Positions 24,817-33,382 of a stretch of DNA of 47,049 nucleotides are shown one piece after another. A program made the position numbers and the translations under genes. Source of the stretch: Pelobacter sp. UBA6812. Lineage in GTDB: Bacteria; Desulfobacterota; Desulfuromonadia; Desulfuromonadales; Syntrophotaleaceae. The notes beneath the pieces were generated by a model, which did no database searches, had not been told where the DNA came from, and saw only the letters and a program-made list of their open reading frames with translations. The stretch's first letter is position 1. The number at the start of each line of letters is the position of its first letter. Location of the stretch: the NCBI GenBank assembly GCA_002452265.1, contig DKEW01000048.1, forward strand, positions 6,206 through 53,254, written 5' to 3'.

Positions 24817-25308
24817 TCAGAAAATAGCAGCTAAACGCTCATAGGATTTTTTAAGCCGAGTAGCCAAGGCCAGCATTATGGTACGGTAAACCTTCATCCC
24901 CAGAACCGGATAATCATTGATGAGTCTTCCAAAATCATCGCAACTGATCACTGCTAGCTTGGCGTCTTCCAGAGCAACGACACTCACGGCCCGTGGGCTC
25001 TGATCCAGAAAAGACAATTCCCCCACAACGGCTCCGGGTCCGAATACGGCAACCACAACCTGCTTACCGGGAAATTCCGTATCTTTTTTCGCTTCCAGAT
25101 GGCCGGATAGAATCAAGGCCAGATAGCGGCCTGGCTGGCCTTCCTGCCATAGAGTTTGTCCGGCGCTAACATCGCGACCCTTCAAATAAGGCAAAAGGCA
25201 GGTCAGATCACTATCGCTGAATATATGTAGTTGCTCCAGGGAGATTCGCAATTCTGCCAACGAACCTTCCGTTCCACTAGCGGAGCGTTCGGCATCCACG
25301 GTGGTCAC
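24817..25308 (-). CDS. Stand-alone cyclic-nucleotide-binding domain protein
   Basis: A 163-residue protein made of one Crp-type cNMP-binding domain with no DNA-binding helix-turn-helix. Visible parts are the beta-roll FSDSDLTCLLPYLKGRDVSAGQTLWQEG, the LILSGHLEA strand and the phosphate-binding cassette-like GAVVGELSFLDQSPRAVSVVALE. The start overlaps the end of mlaC by four bases, so it belongs to the mla operon. It may sense a nucleotide or a protein partner and modulate lipid transport, but ligand and target are unknown. It is the last gene before the bidirectional terminator. Confidence 0.85.
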   Translation of the reverse strand: MTTVDAERSASGTEGSLAELRISLEQLHIFSDSDLTCLLPYLKGRDVSAGQTLWQEGQPGRYLALILSGHLEAKKDTEFPGKQVVVAVFGPGAVVGELSFLDQSPRAVSVVALEDAKLAVISCDDFGRLINDYPVLGMKVYRTIMLALATRLKKSYERLAAIF

Positions 25309-25943
25309 ACGCGCCGTCCTTCCACAGATACGGTACTGGTATTTTGGGCAGACTCCAACTCTTTCACCTTTTCTTCAAGACGCTTGAGAAGCCCGTCAAA
25401 ACCCTCCTGCCGGATGATTTCATTGTAGGTGCTGCGATAGTTGCTGATCAGGCTGACCTCTTCAACAATCACGTCGTAAACCAGCCATTCATTACCTTTA
25501 AGACGCACGCGGTAACTCACCGGGATTTCCTTGTTGGCTATAACGAGGGTGTCAACTTGCCCCCGCGTACCACGCACTTCTTCTCCGATATACTCGACAC
25601 GTTCATCCTGGTAGGTATAATTGCGGATGCGCAAACGATAGGTGTCTTCCAACAACTGCGAAAACAGTTCAATAAAACGCGTCCTTTGTTTAGGGGTGGC
25701 ATTCTTCCAGTTTATCCCCAGGGTTCGTTGCGACATGGCGTCGAAATCGAACTTGGATCGTACCAGAACTTCCACCTTGTCAAGGATAGCATCTTGGGAA
25801 AGATCCTTGTTGCGTAAAACTTCAACAATCTTGTCGAGGGTTACCCGTAGCTGGTCCGTCGGACCGGGAACGGCCATAACAGGCTTCGCCCATCCGAATA
25901 CCGCAACCATCAGGATAAACAATAGATAATTCCTGACTTTCAT
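25305..25943 (-). CDS. mlaC: Periplasmic phospholipid-binding protein MlaC
   Basis: A 212-residue Tol/Mla (Ttg2D) family protein that shuttles phospholipids between the outer-membrane MlaA complex and the inner-membrane MlaFED transporter. A signal peptide ends near KPVMA (residue 24). The mature protein has the family pattern DFDAMSQRTLGINWKNATPKQRTRFIELFSQLLEDTY and a C-terminal region LKGNEWLVYDVIVEEVSLISNYRSTYNEII. It lies 12 bases downstream of mlaA and is coupled to the cNMP-domain gene. Confidence 0.93.
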   Translation of the reverse strand: MKVRNYLLFILMVAVFGWAKPVMAVPGPTDQLRVTLDKIVEVLRNKDLSQDAILDKVEVLVRSKFDFDAMSQRTLGINWKNATPKQRTRFIELFSQLLEDTYRLRIRNYTYQDERVEYIGEEVRGTRGQVDTLVIANKEIPVSYRVRLKGNEWLVYDVIVEEVSLISNYRSTYNEIIRQEGFDGLLKRLEEKVKELESAQNTSTVSVEGRRV

Positions 25944-25955
25944 TGCCGCACTCCT

Positions 25956-26852
25956 TTATTTCTTGATCTTTCCGTCACGGTATTGCTCATAGGCATTCCG
26001 GACGAACAAATAGGGGTCAAGGGCCTCCTGCTGAATACTTTCATAGGTATCCTTATCCAGCGAAAGGTCCGTTTCTTTGTCTAAAGTAGTCAGGCCAATA
26101 CGTTCCACCGGCTTTATTTCAACATAGTGCAAAGGATCAAGGAAAAAATCGCCGACCATGCCGACGGTATCACGCGAGTTGGAAGGCCCCAAAAGCGGCC
26201 AGACAATATAAAATCCCGACCCGACACCATAGTTACCAAGGGTCTGCCCGAAGTCTTCTTCCTTTTTCTCGAGATCAAACCAAGCCTTGGCCGGGTCGAA
26301 CAAACCGCCAATACCCAGCGTCGAATTAATAACCAGACGGCCAAGTTCGGTACCTGCATCTTCCATTTTCAACTGGAGCAGGGCATTGGCAAATCGCACA
26401 GGGGTTCCCAGATTGGAGAAAAAATTCGACACCGACTCGCGAGCCGGCTCAGGCACCACCCGATAACCACGCGCAATTGGCTTAAACAGGTAAAAATACA
26501 GCTTATCGTTAAACCAGAACATACCGCGATTAAACGGCTCAATAGGATCGAAAACCTCCAGGGTCTCGATATCTCCGTTCGTGAAATCCTCTTCATCGGT
26601 AAAATCATCCTCACCTGCAATCGCACCAGTTAAAGGTTCGACTTCTTCACCGGATTCTTCCACGACTGTGGAGGGTTCGTTCTGTTCAGAACTATTAAGT
26701 TCAACAGCAGGGAGTTCGACTTGACCAGCGTTATTGACGTCAACAGCAGGCGCGTCGGGTAAGACAACTTGCTCATCGGCGGCGAAAGCCTGCCCGCCCG
26801 AGAGCAGTCCCGCGAGCATCACCAACAGCATAAACACCATAAAGCGTCTCAT
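25956..26852 (-). CDS. mlaA: Outer-membrane lipid asymmetry protein MlaA (VacJ)
   Basis: A 298-residue MlaA/VacJ protein that removes misplaced phospholipids from the outer leaflet. A signal peptide (MLLVMLAGLLSGGQAFA) is followed by an acidic, low-complexity spacer (about residues 30-85) that is longer than in E. coli. The conserved core then begins DPIEPFNRGMFWFNDKLYFYLFKPIARGYRVVPEP and contains VSNFFSNLGTPVRFANALLQ and FGQTLGNYGVGSGFYIVWPLLGPSNSRDTVG. No lipobox cysteine is seen in the signal region. It lies inside the mla operon, unlike E. coli, where mlaA is separate. Confidence 0.93.
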   Translation of the reverse strand: MRRFMVFMLLVMLAGLLSGGQAFAADEQVVLPDAPAVDVNNAGQVELPAVELNSSEQNEPSTVVEESGEEVEPLTGAIAGEDDFTDEEDFTNGDIETLEVFDPIEPFNRGMFWFNDKLYFYLFKPIARGYRVVPEPARESVSNFFSNLGTPVRFANALLQLKMEDAGTELGRLVINSTLGIGGLFDPAKAWFDLEKKEEDFGQTLGNYGVGSGFYIVWPLLGPSNSRDTVGMVGDFFLDPLHYVEIKPVERIGLTTLDKETDLSLDKDTYESIQQEALDPYLFVRNAYEQYRDGKIKK

Positions 26853-26870
26853 GAAATCACCCTTCCGTTT

Positions 26871-27317
26871 TTATTTTTTCTCAAAGATATATTTGCTGAT
26901 GAGTTTTTCGATGTTCACCGCGGACTCGGTTTCATAAATCTCTCCACCTGGAGGGATATAATCCTCGAGTCCTCCGGGTGAAACATCGACGTATTTATCG
27001 CCAATAATACCAGAGGTACGGATGGAAGCGATACTATCTTCCTGGAGCTTGACCGCCACGTCGATATCCATCCCCACCACGGCCTCGTATTTTTCAGGGT
27101 CGAGAGTGACGCGTGATACCGTCCCGATTTTAACACCGGCCAACTCTACGATAGCGCCTTCCTTGAGTCCGGAAACGGACCCGAAGCGGGCCTTGACGAG
27201 ATAAGTCTTATCTCCAAACAGATTAACATCGCCAAGTTTCACGGAAAGATAGGCGAAACAGATGAAACCAGCCACCAGAAAAATTCCGACAGCCATCTCA
27301 ACGTTAAACCTTTTCAT
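26871..27317 (-). CDS. mlaD: MCE-domain lipid transport protein MlaD
   Basis: A 148-residue single-MCE-domain protein: N-terminal anchor helix (VGIFLVAGFICFAYLSV), then the MCE fold with FGSVSGLKEGAIVELAGVKIGTV and SIRTSGIIGDKYVDVSPGG. MlaD forms the hexameric ring above the MlaFE transporter. I chose the ATG at 27317 because GGGAGGAG lies upstream and the helix then sits at the N-terminus. An in-frame start further upstream would add 43 residues overlapping mlaF. The start overlaps the mlaF 3' end by 14 bases. Confidence 0.92.
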   Translation of the reverse strand: MKRFNVEMAVGIFLVAGFICFAYLSVKLGDVNLFGDKTYLVKARFGSVSGLKEGAIVELAGVKIGTVSRVTLDPEKYEAVVGMDIDVAVKLQEDSIASIRTSGIIGDKYVDVSPGGLEDYIPPGGEIYETESAVNIEKLISKYIFEKK

Positions 27318-28104
27318 AAAAAAACCGCTCCTCCCTTTCACTGGAATAGATCGGACCCATGGTCTCCTCGACAAAGGCCCGAATGACAGGATTATCGGAA
27401 AGCTGGAACTGCTCAGGAGACATGTTACCGAGAATCTCGCCATCATGAATGAGGGCTACATAATCGGCCAGTTTGAAAATTTTAGGCACGTCGTGACTGA
27501 CAATGACAGCCGAATATTTCAGTTTTGCCTGAGTCTTATGAAACAGCCTATAGATTTCATTGCTTTTGCTGACATCCAGGCCGGTCGTGGGTTCGTCAAA
27601 AAATACGATACGGGGCTTCATAACGAGCGCCCGTGCCAACCCGACACGCTTTTTCATGCCACCACTGAGTTGGGCGGGATACTTGGCACCCATCTCCGCA
27701 AGGTCCATAAGCGCCAATTTTTCTTCAACATTATCCCTAATCTCGGTCTCACTGGTATCAGTCCGCTCGCGTAGAGGAAGAGCGACATTATCGAATACGG
27801 TCATGGAATCGAACAGTGCGACATTCTGGAACAGAACACCAAAGTCCTTGCGGACCTCCTTCATCTGCCGTTTGCTCATACTGGCCATATCCTGCCCATA
27901 CACGAGCACCTTGCCAGCATCGGGTTTCAGTAAGCCCAACATATGCTTGAGGATAACACTTTTCCCCTGCCCACTGGGGCCCACTATAACAGTGGTGGTT
28001 CCTTCGCGTACCACCAAGTTAACCTTTTTAAGGACCTGTTGTTGCCCGAAGGAACGCTCCACGTCAATCAATTCTATGGCAAATTTCGTGTTTTTTTGGG
28101 TCAT
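27304..28104 (-). CDS. mlaF: Phospholipid ABC transporter ATPase MlaF
   Basis: A 266-residue ATPase with Walker A GPSGQGKS, signature LSGGMKKRVGLARAL and Walker B PRIVFFDEPTTGLD. The GMKKRV variant of the signature is characteristic of MlaF/Ttg2A. It works with MlaE (upstream in the operon) and MlaD (downstream, overlapping). The 86-base gap from mlaE is the widest in this operon. Confidence 0.94.
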   Translation of the reverse strand: MTQKNTKFAIELIDVERSFGQQQVLKKVNLVVREGTTTVIVGPSGQGKSVILKHMLGLLKPDAGKVLVYGQDMASMSKRQMKEVRKDFGVLFQNVALFDSMTVFDNVALPLRERTDTSETEIRDNVEEKLALMDLAEMGAKYPAQLSGGMKKRVGLARALVMKPRIVFFDEPTTGLDVSKSNEIYRLFHKTQAKLKYSAVIVSHDVPKIFKLADYVALIHDGEILGNMSPEQFQLSDNPVIRAFVEETMGPIYSSEREERFFYEKV

Positions 28105-28190
28105 GGAATCGCCTCTACATTTCAGGCGTCTTCGGTGCAGCCACCGACAACCGCACAGTGGTTTTTAGACGAAGAATCCTGCCGGCAGGA

Positions 28191-29000
28191 TTACAACATG
28201 ATGGCACTTAGCAAATAATCCCAGACTAAAATCGCCACTGACGACAAAACAACCGCATCGGTAGTAACCCGGCTTACACCTTCAGCTCCAAAACCGCCGG
28301 AACGCTCAAGGTGTAAAAAATAACCTTTGCAAGCACTGATCCAGATAATCAGCAGGCCAAACACCAGGGATTTCACCAACCCCATTTTCACATCATTCCA
28401 GACCACGCTGGCATACATCTGCTGGAAATAAGCGCCTTTATTAACACCCAGCATACTAACGCCAACCAGGTATCCGCCAACAATGCCGGCCATATCAAAA
28501 ATAGCTGTCAGCAGTGGCATGGACAAAATCCCCGCAACAAATTTGGGAGCCATGAGATACTTATAAGGATCGATGGCCATGCACTCGAGGGCATCAATCT
28601 GCTCCGAATTGCGCATAATGCCAACCTCGGCACAAATAGCTGAGCCGGCACGACCAACCACCATAAGGGCCGCGATAACCGGTCCTAGTTCTCGCAACAG
28701 ACTCAACGCTACCGCAGCCCCGAGCAACCCCTCAGAACCAAACTTGCGCAGCGTATAATAGCCCTGCAAAGCCAGCACCATGCCGGTGAATGATCCGGTA
28801 AACAGGATGACGAAAGTGGATCGAGAACCGATGAAATGCATCTGTCTGACGATGGGACCAAGCTTGAATGGAGGACGTACTATGCTAAGCAGACAGGCCC
28901 CCAGAAAGATCCCCATACGCCCGGCTTGTTCGAGATAAAACAGAAAGTCTCCGCCCAATTTTTGAAAAAATCGTCCAACAGTATGGACCATCCACATCAT
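28191..29000 (-). CDS. mlaE: Phospholipid ABC transporter permease MlaE
   Basis: A 269-residue MlaE/YrbE permease. Family landmarks are STFVILFTGSFTGMVLALQGY, LLRELGPVIAALMVVGRAGSAICAEVGIMRNSEQIDALECMAIDP and KSLVFGLLIIWISACKGY. About five or six membrane segments. It is the first gene of the minus-strand operon mlaE-F-D-A-C plus the cNMP-domain gene. MlaB (the STAS partner) is absent here. Confidence 0.93.
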   Translation of the reverse strand: MMWMVHTVGRFFQKLGGDFLFYLEQAGRMGIFLGACLLSIVRPPFKLGPIVRQMHFIGSRSTFVILFTGSFTGMVLALQGYYTLRKFGSEGLLGAAVALSLLRELGPVIAALMVVGRAGSAICAEVGIMRNSEQIDALECMAIDPYKYLMAPKFVAGILSMPLLTAIFDMAGIVGGYLVGVSMLGVNKGAYFQQMYASVVWNDVKMGLVKSLVFGLLIIWISACKGYFLHLERSGGFGAEGVSRVTTDAVVLSSVAILVWDYLLSAIML

Positions 29001-29633
29001 ACCGGCACAATCCCCCCCAGAAAATAGCGGCCAGGTTGCCGTAGCCGTTGATTGTCACCCAAAACCTGGAACAAACACCCGCTACCCCGACGTGTATTTT
29101 TTTTCATTATGTCGGGCTATTTATAATTCAAGTCGGACATACTAGCACAGTTTTTTTAAAATTACACACCCTTTCAATCATTCAAAGGTGTCCTCACAAT
29201 TTAAAATTAGGGGTTTAAAACGCCCTGGGACGAAGGCCGAGAGCAGGCTTAATATTTTTTTTGCATTTTCAACCCAAGACCATTAGTATACAGGCTGCCT
29301 CATCAGCTTAAGTTTAAAAGACGAGCGCTTCGGTTGGTTACATCCCACGATTGCTCGAACCAAAGCTGGTGTCTTTCGTCTCGGCCCCCCTCAACAGCCA
29401 GAACAGTATTTTCGCTCCGTTGCACTCAAGCCATTGCTTTTTCAGGGTTTGATCCTCGCAACCGGCAGGAAGAAATCCGGATATGCACCCCCTGCATTTC
29501 TGGAAACGGCCACACAGGCCACTCTCCCAACGAAAACTGAGGTTTCTGGGATAAGGTATTTTACAATACGAGGAAGGGCTTTTGTTATCGCTGTTCAATC
29601 CAGCTCAACCCGCAATCAGAGGATATTTGTACC
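29001..29633. other. Divergent intergenic region between mlaE and sdhC
   Basis: About 630 bases between divergent operons, with no convincing gene; short open frames have no ribosome binding site or recognisable product. It must hold promoters for both operons, but I cannot point to a clear -35/-10 pair. An inverted repeat CCCGAC (29086-29091) / GTCGGG (29111-29116) with a T-rich loop lies on the mlaE side. The sdhC side is a long leader whose last part has AGAGGAT ten bases before sdhC. No known riboswitch recognised. Confidence 0.5.
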
Positions 29634-30305
29634 ATGCCTTTGAAACACCTTATTCGCAGTGCCGTAGGGCGCAAACTGTTTATGGCTGCCACGGGTTTCA
29701 TCCTGTTTGGCTTTGTTGTCGCCCATCTACTCGGTAACCTTTCCATTTATCTCGGTGCCGACGGTATTAACGCTTACGCCAGACATTTGCATCAGCTTGA
29801 ACCGCTTTTATGGGTTTTTCGGCTTGGCTTGCTCGCAGCCGTAGGCTTGCATGTTCTTTTCGGCATCATCCTGACGCTGGAAAACCGCAGCGCCCGCCCT
29901 GTTGCCTACAAACGAAAAAAACACCCGCGCAGCAGCCTCGCGGGCCGCACCATGATTTACAGCGGTCTGCTGCTGGCCACTTTTATCGGCCTTCACCTTT
30001 TGCATTTCACTTTCCGTACCATCGGCCCACAAATCGAAATGCTCAATGGTGACATGCCCAACGTATTTCGGATGATTGTCGACAGCTTCCGACAGGCCGG
30101 CTACGCCCTGACGTACGTGGCTGCCATGACAGTTTTGTTTTTTCATATCAGCCACGGTTTTGCCAGCCTGTTTCAGACTTCGGGTATCAACAATGAAGTC
30201 ACGCTGCCCTGGCTGGGAAGACTTAGCCGCACTGTCGCTATTATACTGGCAGCAGGCTTCGTATCCATTCCGGTACTGATTTTTTTTGGCCTTGTAATTA
30301 AGTAG
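29634..30305 (+). CDS. sdhC: Succinate dehydrogenase/fumarate reductase cytochrome b subunit
   Basis: A 223-residue membrane anchor of the single-subunit di-haem cytochrome b558 type found in Bacillus, Wolinella and Geobacter enzymes, with five helices. It begins RSAVGRKLFMAATGFILFGFVVAHLLGNLSIY, and haem-ligand candidates lie in AHLLGN, GLHVLFG, IGLHLLHF and FFHISHG. It binds the flavoprotein and iron-sulfur subunits encoded downstream and exchanges electrons with (mena)quinone. In Geobacter-type bacteria one such enzyme works in both directions. Confidence 0.92.
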   Translation: MPLKHLIRSAVGRKLFMAATGFILFGFVVAHLLGNLSIYLGADGINAYARHLHQLEPLLWVFRLGLLAAVGLHVLFGIILTLENRSARPVAYKRKKHPRSSLAGRTMIYSGLLLATFIGLHLLHFTFRTIGPQIEMLNGDMPNVFRMIVDSFRQAGYALTYVAAMTVLFFHISHGFASLFQTSGINNEVTLPWLGRLSRTVAIILAAGFVSIPVLIFFGLVIK

Positions 30306-30315
30306 GGAGTTTACT

Positions 30316-32229
30316 GTGATACTCGACGGCAAATGCCCAACCGGACCCTTGGCGGACAAATGGGACAACCATCGCCAGGCCCTCAAACTGGTTAATCCTG
30401 CCAATAAACGCAAATTTAAAATCATCGTCGTCGGCACCGGTCTGGCCGGAGCCTCAGCAGCAGCGACCCTCGGCGAACTTGGCTACAGAGTGGAAGCCTT
30501 CTGCTATCAGGACAGTCCCCGCCGCGCGCATTCCATCGCAGCGCAGGGTGGCATCAACGCGGCAAAAAACTATCCCAACGATGGCGACAGCATCTACCGG
30601 CTGTTCTACGACACCATCAAGGGTGGCGACTTTCGCGCCCGCGAAGCCAATGTCTACCGGCTGGCGCAGATCAGCAACGCCATCATCGATCAATGCGTGG
30701 CCCAAGGCGTGCCCTTTGCCCGCGACTATGCCGGCTATCTGGAAAATCGCTCTTTTGGCGGCGCACAGGTTTCCCGCACGTTCTTCGCCCGCGGCCAGAC
30801 CGGACAGCAATTGCTGCTCGGCGCCTACCAGTCCCTGTCTCGCCAGATAGCGGCGGAATCCGTAAAAATTTTTCCCCGCACCGAAATGCTCGATCTCGTT
30901 TTGGTGGATGGACAGGCCAAGGGCATCACCGTTCGCGACCTGACCACCGGTGAGATTCGTTGCCATGCTGCTGACGCAGTCATCCTTGCGACCGGCGGAT
31001 ACGTCAATGTTTTCAACCTGTCAACCAATGCCATGGGTTGCAGCGTGACCGCTGCCTGGCGCGCCCACAAAAAAGGTGCATTCTTTGCCAATCCCTGTTA
31101 CACGCAGATCCATCCGACATGCATTCCAGTCAGCGGTGACCACCAGTCCAAACTGACTCTGATGTCTGAGTCGCTACGCAACGACGGACGTATCTGGGTC
31201 CCTAAAAAGGCAGGCGATTCACGTCTTCCCCAGAACATCCCGGAAAACGAACGCGATTACTATCTCGAGCGCAAATATCCAAGTTTCGGCAACCTGGCAC
31301 CGCGCGATATAGCCTCTCGCGCAGCCAAGGAAGTCTGTGACGCAGGCTACGGTATTGGCCCGGGCGGGCGCGGCGTATATCTTGACTTCGGCGATTCCAT
31401 CGTGCGCCTTGGCGAGGACGCAATCCGTGCCCGGTACGGCAACCTGTTTGAGATGTATGAGCGCATCACGGATGAAAATGCCTACCAGCAGCCAATGCGT
31501 ATCTACCCTGCGCCTCACTACAGTATGGGTGGACTATGGGTTGACTACAACCTGCAGAGCAACATCGAGGGACTGTTCGTCCTTGGCGAGGCCAACTTCT
31601 CCGATCACGGAGCCAACCGCTTGGGAGCGAGCGCCCTCATGCAGGGATTGGCCGACGGATACTTTGTCATCCCCTACACCATTGCCGACTACCTGGCCCG
31701 CACCACTCCCGGCATGGTTAGCGATTCCCACGAGGCCTTCAGACAATCACGCGAGCAGGTCGCCCAACAAACCGACCGACTTTTATCGATCAACGGCCGC
31801 AAGACCGCCAGCGAGTTTCACCGCGAGCTCGGCCACATCATGTGGGAGCAGGTTGGCATGGCCCGCAGTGCATCCAGCCTTTCTGAGGCCCTCAAACGCA
31901 TCCCCGAACTGCGTGAGGAATTCTGGCTGAACGTTCGCATTCCCGGCAGCGCCCAACAGCTGAACCAGGAACTCGAAAAAGCCGGCAGGATAGCTGATTT
32001 TCTCGAGTTCGGCGAATTGCTGGCGCGCGACGCTCTCAATCGCGAAGAATCCTGCGGCGGGCATTTCCGCATTGAACACCAAACCCCTGACGGCGAAGCA
32101 CTACGCAACGATGCCGACTTCGCTCATGTCGCCGCTTGGCAATACAAGGGAGCGGATCAGACCCCCGAATTGCACAAAGAACCTCTGAGTTTCGAGAATA
32201 TTGAACTTGCTGTAAGGAGTTACAAATAA
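30316..32229 (+). CDS. sdhA: Succinate dehydrogenase/fumarate reductase flavoprotein subunit
   Basis: A 637-residue flavoprotein with a GTG start preceded by AGGGAG. The FAD dinucleotide fold is IIVVGTGLAGASAAATLGELG. The FAD-linking histidine is in RRAHSIAAQGGINAAKNY, and the substrate domain shows GGHFRIEHQTPDGEA and MGGLWVDYNLQSNIEGLFVLGEANFSDHGANRLGASALMQGLADGYFV. It lies 10 bases after sdhC and overlaps sdhB by one base. Length matches the Geobacter/Bacillus/Wolinella type. Confidence 0.95.
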   Translation: MILDGKCPTGPLADKWDNHRQALKLVNPANKRKFKIIVVGTGLAGASAAATLGELGYRVEAFCYQDSPRRAHSIAAQGGINAAKNYPNDGDSIYRLFYDTIKGGDFRAREANVYRLAQISNAIIDQCVAQGVPFARDYAGYLENRSFGGAQVSRTFFARGQTGQQLLLGAYQSLSRQIAAESVKIFPRTEMLDLVLVDGQAKGITVRDLTTGEIRCHAADAVILATGGYVNVFNLSTNAMGCSVTAAWRAHKKGAFFANPCYTQIHPTCIPVSGDHQSKLTLMSESLRNDGRIWVPKKAGDSRLPQNIPENERDYYLERKYPSFGNLAPRDIASRAAKEVCDAGYGIGPGGRGVYLDFGDSIVRLGEDAIRARYGNLFEMYERITDENAYQQPMRIYPAPHYSMGGLWVDYNLQSNIEGLFVLGEANFSDHGANRLGASALMQGLADGYFVIPYTIADYLARTTPGMVSDSHEAFRQSREQVAQQTDRLLSINGRKTASEFHRELGHIMWEQVGMARSASSLSEALKRIPELREEFWLNVRIPGSAQQLNQELEKAGRIADFLEFGELLARDALNREESCGGHFRIEHQTPDGEALRNDADFAHVAAWQYKGADQTPELHKEPLSFENIELAVRSYK

Positions 32230-32987
32230 TGGACCTGACACTGCACGTCTGGCGGCAGAAAGGCCCCAAGGACAAAGGTAAACTGGCAACCTACAAGGCA
32301 ACCGACATCAGCCCGGATATGTCTTTTCTGGAAATGATGGATGTTGTCAACGAAGGTCTGATCAAACAGGGCATCGAACCTGTCGCCTTTGACCATGACT
32401 GCCGAGAAGGGATCTGCGGCACCTGCTCGCAGGTCATCAACGGCGATCCCCATGGTCCCCAGGCCAAAACCACTGTCTGCCAATTGCACATGCGCCAGTT
32501 CAAGGATGGTGACGAAATCTACATCGAGCCCTGGCGGTCGCGCGCTTTTCCCGTCATCAGGGACCTTGTTGTGGACCGCAGCGCCATGGATCGCCTGATC
32601 CAGGCTGGGGGCTATGTTTCGGTCAGCACCGGCGGCGTACCGGATGCCAATGCTATCCTGATACCAAAGGACGATGCCGAAACAGCCATGGATGCCGCTG
32701 AATGCATCGGTTGTGGAGCCTGCGTTGCGGCCTGTCCCAACGGCTCCGCCATGCTGTTTGTGGCTTCAAAAGTCGGCCAACTGGCTAAACTTCCCCAGGG
32801 CAGAGCCGAAGCCGCACGCCGGGTTTGCACGATGACCGACGCCATGATTGAAGAGGGCTTTGGTAACTGCAGCAACCATTACGATTGCGAAGCAGCCTGC
32901 CCGAAGGGTATCAGTGTTAAATTTATCGCACAGCTCAACCGTGAATACATCATGGCTTTGCCCAAAGGTTACAAAGAAAAGGAATAG
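32229..32987 (+). CDS. sdhB: Succinate dehydrogenase/fumarate reductase iron-sulfur subunit
   Basis: A 252-residue subunit. The [2Fe-2S] site is in CREGICGTCSQVINGDPHG with a distal cysteine in TTVC. The [4Fe-4S] and [3Fe-4S] sites are in CIGCGACVAACPNGS and CSNHYDCEAACPKGI. The start shares one base with the sdhA stop (TAATG). It passes electrons between FAD in SdhA and the haems in SdhC. A strong terminator follows. Confidence 0.95.
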   Translation: MDLTLHVWRQKGPKDKGKLATYKATDISPDMSFLEMMDVVNEGLIKQGIEPVAFDHDCREGICGTCSQVINGDPHGPQAKTTVCQLHMRQFKDGDEIYIEPWRSRAFPVIRDLVVDRSAMDRLIQAGGYVSVSTGGVPDANAILIPKDDAETAMDAAECIGCGACVAACPNGSAMLFVASKVGQLAKLPQGRAEAARRVCTMTDAMIEEGFGNCSNHYDCEAACPKGISVKFIAQLNREYIMALPKGYKEKE

Positions 32988-33031
32988 CTGCGCTCCTTTC
33001 CAAAACCTGTATATACCAGACAACATATTAT

Positions 33032-33063
33032 AAAAGCCGCTTCCCTTGGAAGCGGCTTTTTTG
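33032..33063 (+). terminator. Intrinsic terminator of the sdhCAB operon
   Basis: Stem AAAAGCCGCTTCC (33032-33044) / GGAAGCGGCTTTT (33048-33060) with a CTT loop and a T run of six to seven, 45 bases after the sdhB stop. Confidence 0.95.
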
Positions 33064-33300
33064 TTTGCCTGTTTTTTACTCACAAATACCTCCAAAAAAT
33101 GGCATTTTTATGCAATTTTCTGGTCAGAATGCGTATTTTACCTCACAAAACCTAAGCTGATGCTAATACAAGTCCTTAAAACCTTATTTTTCCAAAATTC
33201 TGCCGACACTATAGGCAGCAATGCATGTTTTCTAGGCATTTTTTAGAAAAAAAACCAGGGCAATCACTATAGATCCTTGAATTTATTCTGATTTTTATTT

Positions 33301-33315
33301 TGGCACAACAGTTGC
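33301..33315 (+). promoter_or_regulatory. Sigma-54 (RpoN) promoter of the ammonium transporter gene
   Basis: TGGCAC (33301-33306), five bases, TTGC (33312-33315): an exact match to the -24/-12 consensus, with GG and GC ten bases apart. It would start RNA near 33327, about 55 bases before the amt start. Nitrogen-regulated amt genes are classic NtrC/RpoN targets. I did not find a clear paired NtrC site upstream. The rest of the 33064-33300 gap is AT-rich without a gene. Confidence 0.88.
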
Positions 33316-33382
33316 CTGATAATGGTGCTTTGCAATGGTGGCAGCGTCGCCACACAGATATAAATCAAGGGAGATTTAAACC

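Noticed and set aside
3230..29563. Identical 14-mer GATAAGGTATTTTA at 3230-3243 and 29550-29563
   Set aside because: A few 14-base matches are expected by chance in 47 kb; the flanks do not match and no function is evident.
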